From positions 87,429,501 to 87,493,500 of the forward strand of contig NC_088915.1 of NCBI RefSeq assembly GCF_963576675.1: a stretch of DNA of 64,000 nt, written 5' to 3'. This stretch comes from Euphorbia lathyris. Its lineage: Eukaryota; Streptophyta; Magnoliopsida; Malpighiales; Euphorbiaceae. Positions 22,816-33,839 of this stretch are shown here, piece by piece. The translations under genes were made by a program, and so were the position numbers. Position 1 is the stretch's first letter. Every line of letters begins with the position of its first letter. The notes under the pieces were generated by a model that saw only the letters and a program-made list of their open reading frames with translations, made no database searches and was not told where the DNA came from.

Positions 22816-23089
22816 ACACAATGAACCAATACATCTTCTAAGTAGAACGATTTTCTTTTCATTCAGATTGAATAAGACATTTGCTCATACAACTTAAGAG
22901 CACAATGAACCAATACAAAAACTCATCTATTAATCAGTACAATGATGTTATTTTCATTCGGATTGAATTAGGCATTTACTCATACAACTTAAGATGACAA
23001 TGAACCAATACAAAAACTTCATTTTTATTTTTCCAGGACACATTAACACTAATAACTTAAGATGACAATGAACCAATACCGGCAGTCTC
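22816..23089. repeat. 90-bp tandem repeat, copy D
   Basis: Copies of a unit of about 90 bp containing CATTCGGATTGAAT and CATACAACTTAAG. The same array, with more units, is at 39880-40320 and 47470-47800. Confidence 0.65.
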
Positions 23090-23215
23090 AATTCATCTGA
23101 GTCTGAGAACGAAGTTTTCGCAGGTGACATTCTGCAATCATTGCTTTTTTCATCTGACTTGGTATGAGTTCCAGGAAGGAATACTGCCTCTCCAACGTTT
23201 TGCTCAAGGTTCAAC
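23090..23215 (-). pseudogene. M0 exon-like segment, copy D
   Basis: Minus strand: EQNVGEAVFLPGTHTKSDEK in one frame; a one-base shift gives KKAMIAECHLRKLRSQT, matching the end of M1. It is therefore a diverged relative of M1 lying on the other side of P. The same segment is at 40317-40446 (identical) and 47862-47990. Confidence 0.45.
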
Positions 23216-23248
23216 TCCTATGTGAACTTTAGGTGTGGAATTGAACTG

Positions 23249-23937
23249 ATGGTAGAACCCACATGTGATCTTAGTTAATCTATTGATCAAATGCGTCAGG
23301 AATACGATTTATTGCATGAAAAAGGAGCAGCAAATGAGCCAATTGTTGCCAGGAATCATCTCCCGAAAAGAAAAAAGGAATGACTAATGCCAAAAGAACC
23401 ACGAGACCGCTCAATGTGCACATCAGAAGACTACAAATATGATTTTGTACACCAGTCCTCAATTTCCACAAGTAAAAACAAATGGGAGGACAAGAATTAC
23501 CCTTCCCCTCAACTGCAAGATCTCTGCAGCACAAATGCTACCAACTGGGAGAACAGGAATTACTATAATGCTCTGCAAACCTTGCCAAAAGTCATACTCT
23601 TTGACATTTTCCAATGACATCGCCAATCAAGAAAAAATAGATGCACAAAATGCTACCTCCTTTGTTTCAGTTCGTCTTGATGATGGAAAAATGCTACCTC
23701 TTTTTTTTCTGTCCGTCTTATCATCAGATGATGAATCTTCTTCACCGAGATCATGTAGAGACAAATGGAGTTCATGAGCTGAATTTCTCCCCTAAGATTG
23801 AAATTGATCAACCTACAAAAGCAATGACATCTGCAGGTATGGATGATGATGAATCTTTTTTTTCGGTCCGTCTCATCAACATGTCGCTACAGTCTGGATG
23901 TCAGATCCGACCTACCATGCTCCCTTAACTTTCTTGA
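23249..23937 (+). pseudogene. P segment, copy D
   Basis: Starts MVEPTCDLS, then a TAA. The 3' frames hold [34 protein letters not shown] and [18 protein letters not shown] short deletion near 23920 removes part of the end present in copy E. It is almost identical to 40481-41150, far closer than the flanking parts, so this tract was recently copied. Confidence 0.55.
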
Positions 23938-24386
23938 CAAAAATAAATTTATTGAAACAGAATCAACAGATTGAAAGCCAAAAAAATAAATTAAAAAGGA
24001 CCAATACAGAAACTTCATCTTTTTTTGCTTAGTTCTTGTTTGGGAGAGAGTTAATGGAGGTAAATGGAAGTAACAGAAGATTAAATATCACATTAACCTT
24101 TTTTGTAGAGTAAAAAAAGGTTAATGGAAGTTAAATGGTTACTTCCTTTACCCTCCACACTCTAACCTACAAATTGGAGATTAATGGAAATAACATGTGC
24201 ACTCCCATTTACATTTTATAAACTCCCAAACAAGGTTAACTTTTAAATTTCATTTCCATCACTTCTCTTTTCTTTCCATTATCTCCTTTAGCTTTCACCT
24301 CATTAATCTCTAAACTTCCAAACAAAGGCTTAAATAATGCAGATTTAACATGCAATAAGGATTAGTTATTCTACAAATCAGCTTAC
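23938..24386. repeat. P-to-M1 spacer, copy D
   Basis: Contains GTTAATGGAGGTAAATGGAA and related phrases of ATGGAAGT repeats. Shared with 11940-12178, 41190-41620 and 49380-49780. No M2 exon here. Confidence 0.5.
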
Positions 24387-24559
24387 TTGAAGTCTCATTA
24401 TGTTCTTTGTTTGAGAACAGAGTTTTCGCCGACAACGTTCTGCAATCATTGCTAGAATATCCTTTTTTTTCGTCCGACTTGGAATGAGTTCTTAAAACAT
24501 CGGCTGAATTACTCATATGTGGACATGAATTTTCTTCCATTTTCTTGACCGTGTCTTTC
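24387..24559 (-). pseudogene. M1 exon, copy D
   Basis: 173 bp between the same splice signals as in copies C, E and F. It reads MEENSCPHMSNSADVLRTHS and, after a shift in an A-run, AMIAERCRRKLCSQTK. The one-base difference breaks the frame. Confidence 0.5.
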
Positions 24560-25050
24560 CTACAAAAAAAAAAAAAAACTCAATTCATCATATGAATCAG
24601 ATCAGATTCATATGAAAGTTATTTTCCCTCGTCATCCATCTCAGCTTGCTAGAACTATTCATATTTTTCCCTAATCACAAAAATCAGTTTCAAATGATAA
24701 TCATTAAATAAAAAACTTATAAATATTCATAAGAAAAAAAAACCATAGCATACACAAAATAATGCCGAAGATTTATAAAAATCTATAAGTTTTAGCTCTA
24801 TCATCGTCATTCAAATAAATATTTTCATCAACTTTAAAAAATTGATGACGAATATCCATTTCATCAATTTTTTCATGTCAAAATTCAAATCAAATTACCA
24901 AAACAACTTAAGAATTATCAATTCTGTTTTTAGAGGCAGAGACACATACAAGCCTTAGTAAATTTCAGTAACCCTAAAACCAGAGGAATAAACAAAACAA
25001 AATTGAGAGAGAACACAAAAATACCAAACAATTTCTCAGATACAAAAATC
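24560..25050 (-). repeat. M-gene intron and leader, cut by the gypsy junction
   Basis: The sequence matches 42000-42230 and 50000-50450 and ends at TACAAAAATC, where it joins a truncated gypsy LTR through the shared AATC. It includes a poly-A run near 24563-24577. Confidence 0.55.
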
Positions 25051-25370
25051 GTATAGAGGATTAAAAAATGCGAAGCCACCTCTCTCCTAGCTTCCTTATC
25101 TCTTTTATAAGCACCTCTAGGTAACCGCCTTCGGCGGTTACCCCTCCTGTGCCACGTCCCCCACGTGGTCATATACGTGGTCCTTTATAACCGTTTCTCT
25201 GAGTGGGTGGTTTAGTGTCTTATTAGGATTTCGGGCGGTTAGCCCTTTCCTTTATTAGGAGCCCATTCAACTTGAACCGTGGGCTTAAGTTATCGTGGGT
25301 TGGGCCCGTGTTTTGGATTCGGGTTGGGCCCGTGTTTTGGATTCGGTCCAGTTGGCTTCGCGAATCATCA
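25051..25370 (-). repeat. 3' LTR of gypsy, truncated
   Basis: Matches 33520-33839 with 3 substitutions, ending ATCATCA. The first roughly 130 bp in plus-strand order are missing. It contains the perfect hairpin GGTAACCGCC-TTC-GGCGGTTACC (25120-25142) and a tandem pair of GGGTTGGGCCCGTGTTTTGG. A purine tract (minus sense AGGGGGGATGCATG) lies just inside. Confidence 0.9.
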
Positions 25371-25616
25371 CATGCATCCCCCCTGGTCTGGTAAGAGCCC
25401 TTTTAGGGTCTTTTCATACGTTTAGGCAACTCTTCACATTCGTCTGGGTATTGGAAAGTTGGGGGTTTTAACCAGTAGCTCTTTCGTTTTCTGTCATTTC
25501 CTCTCCAGCATCAACCCTCTTGTCTTCGTTCTTCCCTGCGTTCTTTCTCACATGTAAGTTTCTCTTTCTGTAACTCCTTCAACCATTTTTTATTTCTGTT
25601 CGTTTCCTTCACCGAT
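25371..25616 (+). promoter_or_regulatory. Upstream region and leader of the antisense gene
   Basis: 246 bp between the truncated LTR and the ATG at 25617, rich in pyrimidine runs (TTCTTCCCTG, CTTTCTCAC). The LTR just upstream carries CTTTTATAAG and CTTTATAACC, possible TATA-like boxes. The placement of the start site is inference. Confidence 0.35.
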
Positions 25617-27936
25617 ATGTCGAACCCTGAACTTGATTTCACACCCTTCGACGAAAATTACAATCGCGAGGTGTCCCACGAGGTTGATGAGATGGTTGAT
25701 GAAGTCTCAACTAGCTCTCCTAGGTCTGATTCTCATCCCGTCGAGTTTCTCCATCTGGCGAATACGACTGATGAGGGCCTAAGTTTCGACCCTAGGAAGT
25801 TGATTCCACCACCTATCCCAACTCCCCGTTTATTACCGAAGAAGGATAGGTCAGGAAGCTTAGTTTGCCGCGAGACGATTGACGACTTGCGGGAGCAGTA
25901 CCCCTGGCTTCAAGGCTTGGAAACAAGCATTCCCGGGGAAAATAGAGGTCCCGGCGACTTCCCAAAGGGGTATTTTACCATATTTGTCGCCCAAATTATC
26001 TGCGGTTTCACGTATCCGCTGGCGGATGAGATTGCTTCCATCCTTGATGGTTATGGAATCGCACCTGGACAACTGCATCCCAATGGATGGGCCGACTTGA
26101 CCCTGGATAAGTTTTTGGCGGATTGTCTGGAGGTCCCCTTCTCGCTCAAGATCTTCTCCAAGCTTCACCACTTCAAAAGTTCGGGGGAGTATTTTACCTT
26201 CATCCGACAGAGCGGTTACTACGGCTTTGATGAGAAGTCGAACAAAATCCGCGAGTGGGACATGTCTTATTTCTTCATCAAGTTTAATGAAGAGAATCCA
26301 AACTTTCTTCGTTGCTGGGGTCGACCTAATGTAAAGAGTTTGAACTTTGGTTATCCGAGCCAGGAAGAATCCGCCATTATAAAATTCTTGAAGAACACTC
26401 CCCCTTTCATATGGACGTATGATCAGGCATTCCATATGTTAAGGAGCCGAGTGGCGATTGCTTATCGCGAGGGAGATCATGTTGTCTATATCCCTTATCG
26501 CGTTTTCGTACAAGGTATTGTTAGCTTATTTCCTTAGTTGATGATTTCTCTCAACCCTTTGCAGGGGTGACCCTTTATCCCAACTCGCTGCAGATCGAGA
26601 GGCGAAAGCTTTGGCGAGGAGGAAAAGGCGGTCGGCGGGAACAACTTCTATTGCAGGGGTGAATTCTCCTGTGGGGGCGACTCCTTTTATTGAGGCGACT
26701 TCCCCCACAATTGCTTCCGTTTCACTGGGCCCTGCTTCTGAGGACCCTCCCTTAAATCGGAAACGGAAGAATAATGCGGATGTGGAGTCTTCTCGCCCTA
26801 GGAAGAAAAATGCCTATGTATCCTTGTCTGTTGGTGTCACACCCATATCCACCCCATCCAAAGAAAAGGGCAGTACTCCCATTCATGAGGTATCATAATT
26901 TGCTCTCTCTTCTCGTTTTCTTTATTTTCCCTTACATTTTATCAGTCACTTGCTATTCTCCTGATCCCTCTCCTTATGTATTCGCAGCCGATTCCTGATA
27001 TTAGCGGATGGTGGACTAGAACCTTCGGTAAAGCCGTGAGCTTTTCCTGTAAGAACATTGTTTCTTCCATATGTAATGTCCTTGGACGACTCCCATCTGC
27101 TTCTCGCGTCCGCGAACAAGTGCCGCTTCCAACTGCCATGGAAGGGATTGAGAAGCGTGCCATAGAGGTATATTGCTTTTTACTCATGTTCCATCTTTCA
27201 AATACGTGTCTCCATTCACTCTTTTATTCATGTATCGTCCTACGTGTAGATTATCAATTTTGCGGAGGGTGCCCTCTGTAGGGATGTTGAAAGGGCGAGA
27301 GAGCTGGAAAACCTTGGTACTGAATTGGCGACTCAGAAGTCGCTCCTTGATGATGTCCAAGGCAAGGTAAAGTTCCTCGAGGATGCCTGTCAGAAAGCTG
27401 TCAGCGAGAGGGAGGAAGCTCTTAAATTACTCCAGGCTAAGTCCAATGAGCTTCAGAAGGCCGTTGATAAGCTGAATTCGGCCAACGAAGCTTTGGAGAT
27501 GCAAAAGAGGAAGGCGAAGGAGATCGTAGCTGAAGATAGCTCCCGCATCTACTGGTATGGAGAGCGGATCCATGCGGCCTATGAACATGGGCATCCAGAG
27601 CGCGTACTCAATCATCCCAAAGTTTCCATTCCTGAAAAGGATTTAGCTGAAAAATGGGACAAGTTGGAGGCGAAAGATGCTGTCATGGATGAGGTACTTC
27701 TCCTTGACTGGCAGAGTTCCAATGACTTTCCAATCAGCCGCGAGATCCCAAACCAGGATGTAGAAGAAGGTGCACCGCAAAATGTTTCTCACGTCGAGCC
27801 AGAGGTACCTCGCTCTGATGCGATTACTGATCTTATTGTTGGGGATTCGCTTGAAGCAGATCACCTTAAAGAAGATGGGGAAGCCGCTGGAGGCGAAGGG
27901 GGCAACAGAGGCGAAGAGGAAGAAACTGTAGTATAG
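25617..27936 (+). CDS. Antisense gene (aORF) of the Tat-type gypsy, four exons
   Basis: Exons fit GT-AG rules: 25617-26514, about 26565-26889, 26988-27167 and 27250-27936. Exons 2 to 4 join without a frame change (phase 0 at both joins). Exon 1 to 2 leaves the frame one base off at a G-run (26564-26567), so either one G was lost or the join differs. Exon 1 encodes a conserved-looking domain (DDLREQYPWLQG, RVAIAYREGDHVVYIPYRVF). Exon 2 is Ser/Pro/Lys-rich (RKKNAYVSLS). Exon 4 begins with a coiled coil (about 27325-27510) and ends in an acidic Gly/Glu tail. Antisense genes at this position are known in Tat elements; their function is not established. Confidence 0.7.
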
Positions 27937-28522
27937 TTTTATTCATATCTAAACTTTTGTATGTAACAAACTTTAAGCATATATTAACCGAGTGACTTTA
28001 CTTTCTTCGCTTGCCGTTTTACTTACATGTGCAATTTCTGTGGGGTTTCTATTCCTTGTTGCCTTAATGCCGGTTACTTTCGTATGCGACCCTTGCCTTT
28101 TGCCGACTTCATACTTGTAATTTTTCGTAGTTAGTTTTGTTTTCGTTAGGGTGGCCAGACCCTTTTCGCAATTTTTGAGTACTCGTTTATTCGCTTAATT
28201 TTATGCCTGCCTTGTAATTCTTAAACAATCATAAGGTTTAATCATAAGGTTTTGCGAATGATGCGTAATCATGCATCCGCCTTTCTTTTTGTAGGCAACA
28301 CATTTATGTGTTTCTATTATCAGTTGAGAAGGACATGCATTCAGCTGTTGCATATTGAATAATTGTAACCGTTGAATATCTTTATTTTGCTAAAAATAAA
28401 AAACTTTACGTTACATGGATACATAAACTGTGCGGGATCAAAGCCTCATTAAAACCTTTTATCAGAAAACCCAGTGGGAAAAAACTCATAAAAGGAAAAA
28501 GAGTACTCGTCATTTCCCTTAA
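27937..28522. other. Gap between convergent antisense gene and integrase
   Basis: The 3' ends of the two convergent frames face each other here. T-rich sequence; possible poly(A) signals such as AATAAA-like ATAAAAAAC near 28395-28402. Nothing else seen. Confidence 0.4.
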
Positions 28523-29218
28523 CTACTCAGCCTGTTTGTATTGGCGCAAGTTCTCTAGATTCCAGGTGCGCGGGAGCTTTTTCCCGCTCATTTCTTCTAT
28601 TTCAAAGGTTGCCGGTCCCAATTTCTTGGATACCCTGTAAGGCCCAACCCAATTGACGCCTAATTTTCCTTTGCCTTCTCTGGATTGTATTTTGTCTGCT
28701 TTTTTCAAGACCAAGTCCCGCTCATTGATTATCACCTTTCGCACCCTTCTGTCATGATACTTTTTGATTCTATTGCGATATACTGCCATTCGCATGTAAG
28801 CTTTTTCTCTTCGCTCTTCAACAGAATCCAATGCATCTTTAACATTGATAGGATTTTGGGTGGCGCAGTAATAAATCACCCTGTCTGTAGGTGACTTGAC
28901 TTCAACAGGAAGAACTGCTTCGGCCCCATAAACCAGCGAGAAGGGTGTTTCGCCTGTCGCTGCCTTCACCGAAGTTCTGTATGCCCATAACATATGCGGT
29001 ATCTCATCCACCCAACCCGTTTTCTTATCACCGAGTCGCTTCTTGATGCCCTGAATCATGGCTCTGTTGGTAACCTCTGTCATACCATTCGATTGGGGAT
29101 GATTCACGGAGGAAAAATGATTCTTGATCCCCATGCTTTCGCAATATGCTTTGAATTTGACACAGTTGAACTGGGTACCATTATCGGTTATGAGCATTTG
29201 CGGGATTCCAAACCGCAT
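28523..29218 (-). pseudogene. gypsy integrase, core and C-terminal part
   Basis: Holds the second aspartate ITDNGTQFN and the glutamate in NHPQSNGMTEVTNRAM of the D-D-E core, then the C-terminal domain with LGVNWVGPYRVSKKLGP. A single in-frame TGA near 29228 (after RMIEFL) separates it from the N-terminal half, so full integrase needs one readthrough. 28880-29127 of this segment was copied in inverted orientation to 30148-30395. Confidence 0.9.
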
Positions 29219-29230
29219 GATAATGTTCTC

Positions 29231-30147
29231 TCATAAGAACTCGATCATTCGCTCAGGCGTTTGAGCGGTTACTGCCTCTGCTTCTACCCATTTGCTGAAG
29301 TGGTCCACCGCGACTACCAAGTACTTCCTTTTCCTTGTTGCTTCTGGGAACGGGCCCACTATATCGATCCCCCACGTTGCGAATGGCCACGCCGTCATTA
29401 TAGTGACTTGTTCGGCTCCAGGGACATGCTTTTCATTCGCATGGATTTGACAGCTGTGACATTCCGCTACCATTTTCTGGGAATCCTCCACCACCTTTGG
29501 CCAATAATAGCCCATCAACTTGACTTTTCTTGCCAATGTTGCGGATGCCTCATGTGCACCACAAATTCCTTCATGAAGTTCTCTCAGCACGTAATCTCCT
29601 TCGTTGCGGCTAATACATTTCAGCCATGGACATGTATATGATTTCCGGTACAAAGTCCCATCTCGAATTGAGTATCTCGCTGACTGCCCAATTAGCTTTC
29701 TGGCCAAACTTTTATCAACCGGCAAATCTCCATTTTCCAGATATTGGCGGATGGGCATCCGCCAATCTTCATCATCTTCTAGCTCTTCGATGACCATAAT
29801 CTGATCGGCTTCGAATGCTGGTGACGACCTTATTTCCAAATTATATGCTTTTTGACTCCATGGGTCCCTACTTGCCGCCGCTTTTGCCAACTCGTCAGCC
29901 TTCTTATTCTGGCCCCTTAGAACATGTACCATCTCCCAGATGATTCCTTTATGTGTTAACTCCTGCGTCAATGTACTAACAACCTGATGATATTTGACCA
30001 GATCTTCCTGTTTCACCAGATAATTCTTTGTGATCTGATTTATCATAAGCTTAGAGTCGCTGTAGATTACCACTCTTTCTGGCATAAGTTCGTTAATCAA
30101 TTTCAATCCGCATATCATTGCCTCATATTCTGCAGTATTGTTAACAT
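29231..30147 (-). pseudogene. gypsy RNase H end and integrase N-terminal half
   Basis: RNase H continues from NNTAEYEAM (glutamate), IYSDSKLMI (aspartate) and NKKADELAKAA (aspartate). The integrase zinc domain reads HEASATLARKVKLMGYYW to ECHSCQ, and the first core aspartate is in TWGIDIVGPFP. It stops at a TGA. The RNase H domain is cut from its first part by the inverted integrase copy. Confidence 0.88.
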
Positions 30148-30395
30148 TCAAGAATCATTTTTCCTCCGTGAATCATCCCCAATCGAATGGTATGACAGAG
30201 GTTACCAACAGAGCCATGATTCAGGGCATCAAGAAGCGACTCGGTGATAAGAAAACAGGTTGGGTGGATGAGATACCGCATATGTTATGGGCATACAGAA
30301 CTTTGGTGAAGGCAGCGACAGGCGAAACACCCTTCTCGCTGGTTTATGGGGCCGAAGCAGTTCTTCCTGTTGAAGTCAAGTCACCTACAGACAGG
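30148..30395 (+). repeat. 248-bp inverted copy of integrase inside RNase H
   Basis: Reverse complement of 28880-29127 with one clear substitution (CTTTGG against CTTCGG). On the plus strand it reads NHPQSNGMTEV and onward, which is integrase sequence. It replaces a few residues between the first two RNase H motifs. The left junction shares TCAAGAATC with the source. Confidence 0.92.
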
Positions 30396-33328
30396 CGAAT
30401 AACGTCCGGACCTTTGATAACGACTCCTAGTCCAGCCCCATCTACGGATAATGCCCCATCTATGAACATACTCCACTCTTCTTTTTGTGTTTTTGGACAT
30501 TCGTTTTCATCCCACGTGAACTCATTCACGAAATCGGCAAGTACTTGATTTTTTAAAGCTGGTCTTCCTTCATAACGAATGTCGAATTCTCCCAAGCGAA
30601 TTGGCCATTCCATTAATCGTCCGGATGCGTCAGGTTTCTGCAATACCTTTCGCATTGGAATTCCAGTTCGCACAATAATAGTATGCGCCTGGAAGTATGG
30701 CTTCAACCTAGCCGCCGTGGTTATCACCGCGAGGGCCATTTTATCTAACCTCGAATATCGAAGTTCTGCATCCTTCAAGACTTTACTCACATAGTACACC
30801 GGATACTGTTGCCCTTCTTCTTCTCGCACCATTACGGTGCATATCATCGTGCTGGTGACAGATACATAAAGAAATAAATCTTCTCCATCCACTGGCCTGC
30901 TCATCAAGGGCGGATAACATAGTAATCGTTTTATCCCCTCGAATGCTTCTTGACAATCCGGCGTCCACTCGAAGGACTTAGATTTTTTGATGGCATTGTA
31001 GAAAGGTAGACATCTTCTAGCAGAGCATGATATGAATCGCCCTAATGCCACCAACCTCCCATTGAGTCGTTGTACGTCCCTTATGCTCCTTGGAGTCTTC
31101 ATCTCCATCACCGCCTTAACCTTCTCAGGATTCGCCTCAACTCCCTTGCCACTAACAATAAAACCCAGGAATTTTCCTGCTCTCGCCCCAAACGTGCATT
31201 TCTCCGGGTTTAATTTGAGGCCATATTTGATCAGTACTTCCAGAATTTCTTTAATATCCTGCGGATGATCTTGCATTTTTTTGCTTTTAATGATCATGTC
31301 ATCTACATAGATCGAGAAGTTCTCACCTGATTTGTCTGAAAAGATCTTGTTCATCATCCGTTGATATGTTGCTCCCGCATTTTTCAGTCCAAAGGGCATC
31401 ACCTTGAAGCAATAAGTCGCCTGATGAGTTATGAATGACGTCTTGATCTCATCCGCTTTCTCCATTGGTATCTGGTGGTAACTGGATTTCACATCGGTGA
31501 ATGACAAAGCTTCAAATCCCGCAGTCCCATCTACCAATATATCAATGTTAGGTACCGGATACATATCCTTCGGACAGGCTTTATTCAAATCTTTGAAGTC
31601 TACACACATTCTGTAGGTTCCATTTGGCTTTTTAACCAGCACTACATTAGCTAGCCATTCTAGATAAGTAACCTCTCGGATTGCATCTGATTTCAGCAAA
31701 TCCGCCACTGCTTTTTCAATCGCCTTCTGCCGCTCTGGAGCGTGTCCCCTCTTTTTCTGCCGCACTGGGGTTGCACTTTTATCCACATTCAATCGATGTG
31801 TTGCTATTTCTGGACTTATCCCCTTCAGTACTTCATCTGGAGCGGCGAATGCCGACTCGCATTGGATCAACACTTCAGTAATGGCCTTCTTCATTTCTTC
31901 TGGAAGTCCTGCCGCTATTCTTACCTTCTTGTCATTTGAAATGGAAAATAGCTCTGTTTCTCCTAACGCCTCAGCCGGCAACTTCTCGTCAACTTTATCT
32001 TCTTCGTCTGGCTTTGTTTCAAGTGACAATGTATAAGCTTGTTGAGATATAAGCTGATCACCCTCAACAATGACTCGCCCTTGGTGTGTTGGCAGATGCA
32101 ATGTCAAATGCTTCATTGAAATGAGCGACTCCGTTTCCGATAGGAACGGACGCCCCAGAATTATATTATAGGCCAACTGAAGATCAACAATTGCGAATTC
32201 CAGACCACCTCTCCACTTTAGGTTCTTATCACCCATTTTTGTTTCCAGCACAACCTGTCCATTTGTTTGAGATGATTGACCTCCAAAACCAGTTACATCC
32301 ATGAAAGTATGTTCTACTCGCTCGTCATGAATTCCCAACTGGTTGAACGCAGTTTGAGTAATAACATTGCAAGAACTGCCCGTGTCTACAAAGACTCGCC
32401 TGATGTCCCATCCTTCAATGGCCACCGTGATCACCTCTCCATAATATTTAGGTATCGCCGGTGCTTTTATTCTGTGATCTGGAATAAATTCCCGCAACGA
32501 TGGGGCAAAAGGCGAATCACTCTGCACTACTGCTCTCGCCCTAGGGGTGTACCCCATTCGCTCCATCATGTTTCGCAATTGATCTTCCAATTCAGCATTG
32601 GGTTCCCGCCGAACTTCTTCCATCCGCTGCTGGTGAATTCTGGGTGATATCCACCTACCATACTGTGTTGACACTTGTTCTCGTTGTGGGTCTAACCGTT
32701 GTTCAGTTATAGGATCAAAATTCCAAGTGTGCTCCCGCCCAGACATATTCGCTCCAGATGTCACCAACTCTGAATGTCTGTGAACAAAGGGCTCCGTTTG
32801 TTGTAGCGGAAAAATTCCTTGCATTCCTGACATCGGTTGGGATGCTTGCCAGGTCGGATGGATCGTCATATTAGGATCTTGGTGCGAGTAGTCGCCTGGA
32901 TTGCCATGTGGTGTCATGCGACTATTCTGACCCACCTGATTTGTCTCTCGAGACGACTGCGGAAGCGTAGATACGGCAGGAATAGTTGATGGTTGTGTCG
33001 AGGTGACAACGGGTTCTTGAGGGGCAGCCGCTACGGCGGTATTGTGATCAGCGACTGCAGTTAATAAACTAATCATTCGATCTCCCGCCGCTTGGCTCAT
33101 ATTCGCAGCCAAGACCTGTCCTGCCATTTGTACGAACTCACTATTCGACATCTCCATCTCAGTTTGCACTTGGACCTCCAATAATGGACTCAACTGTCCT
33201 GAAGGATTCGACGAGCTGGGTATTACAGGCTGTGTACTCGTAGGCTGCGAACTCACAGTCCGTGGACCTCTTGAGTTCATACTAGTTGATCTGGTTGTAA
33301 CTCCGGTTGTACGTGATGGTTCTGACAT
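30396..33328 (-). pseudogene. gypsy Gag remnant, protease, RT and RNase H start
   Basis: A 994-codon frame starts MSEPSRTTGVTTRS (the last residues come from the inverted copy). About 290 N-terminal residues, rich in Q, S and T, are Gag-like and end APAIPKYYGE; the next residues VITVAIEGWDIRR lead into the protease motif FVDTGSSCNV. The Gag core and zinc knuckle normally found between are absent, apparently by an in-frame deletion. RT has YRMCVDFKDLNKACP and the YVDDMIIKS box; the connection and the first RNase H aspartate (MFIDGALS) follow. Confidence 0.88.
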
Positions 33329-33389
33329 GTTCTTGGTGTACCTTTAACCAGATGTTGGTAAAAAAAAGGTCCACGTTCACCGCACCAAT
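33329..33389 (-). other. gypsy primer site and leader
   Basis: Only about 60 bp separate the LTR from the first ATG. It contains the putative primer site and an A/T homopolymer (33359-33367). A TGG lies two bases in from the LTR end. The tRNA used is not identified. Confidence 0.5.
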
Positions 33390-33839
33390 TGATAACTTGC
33401 CGAATTTGATTGGATGATCCTCGTTGTAATTACCTGCAAAACAAAACCGGAGACAGGATCTCCGGGAAAACTCTCCGACGTCAAGTCAGTTTTATATGGA
33501 ATTTAGTAGATCGATAATCGTATAGAGGATTAAAAAATACGAAGCCACCTCTCTCCTAGCTTCCTTATCTCTTTTATAAGCACCTCCAGGTAACCGCCTT
33601 CGGCGGTTACCCCTCCTGTGCCACGTCCCCCACGTGGTCATATACGTGGTCCTTTATAACCGTTTCTCTGAGTGGGTGGTTTAGTGTCTTATTAGGATTT
33701 CGGGCGGTTAGCCCTTTCCTTTATTAGGAGCCCATTCAACTTGAACAGTGGGCTTAAGTTATCGTGGGTTGGGCCCGTGTTTTGGATTCGGGTTGGGCCC
33801 GTGTTTTGGATTCGGTCCAGTTGGCTTCGCGAATCATCA
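33390..33839 (-). repeat. 5' LTR of gypsy, complete
   Basis: 450 bp, TGATAACTTG to AATCATCA. Element-sense ATTGGTGCGGTGAACG follows at once and resembles the primer site and leader start of Tat elements. Same hairpin and direct pair as the left LTR. Confidence 0.88.

Larger units (their letters stand above)
25051..33839 (-). mobile_element. Ty3/gypsy retrotransposon, Tat type, with antisense gene
   Basis: Minus-strand order Gag remnant, protease, RT, RNase H, integrase, then a plus-strand antisense gene before the 3' LTR: the layout known for Tat-lineage elements. The right (5') LTR is complete, 33390-33839; the left (3') LTR keeps only 320 bp (25051-25370). The shared 320 bp differ at 3 sites, so the insertion is young. 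The target run TAATC survives only on the right (33840-33844). Gag is deleted, RNase H is interrupted and integrase has one stop, so it cannot move alone. Confidence 0.9.

Noticed and set aside
25860..26435. Minus-strand frame of 191 codons
   Set aside because: Shadow of aORF exon 1; no domain and no place in the element's pol order.
30138..30548. Plus-strand frame of 136 codons with integrase motifs
   Set aside because: It is the inverted copy of the element's own integrase running into antisense RNase H, not a separate gene.
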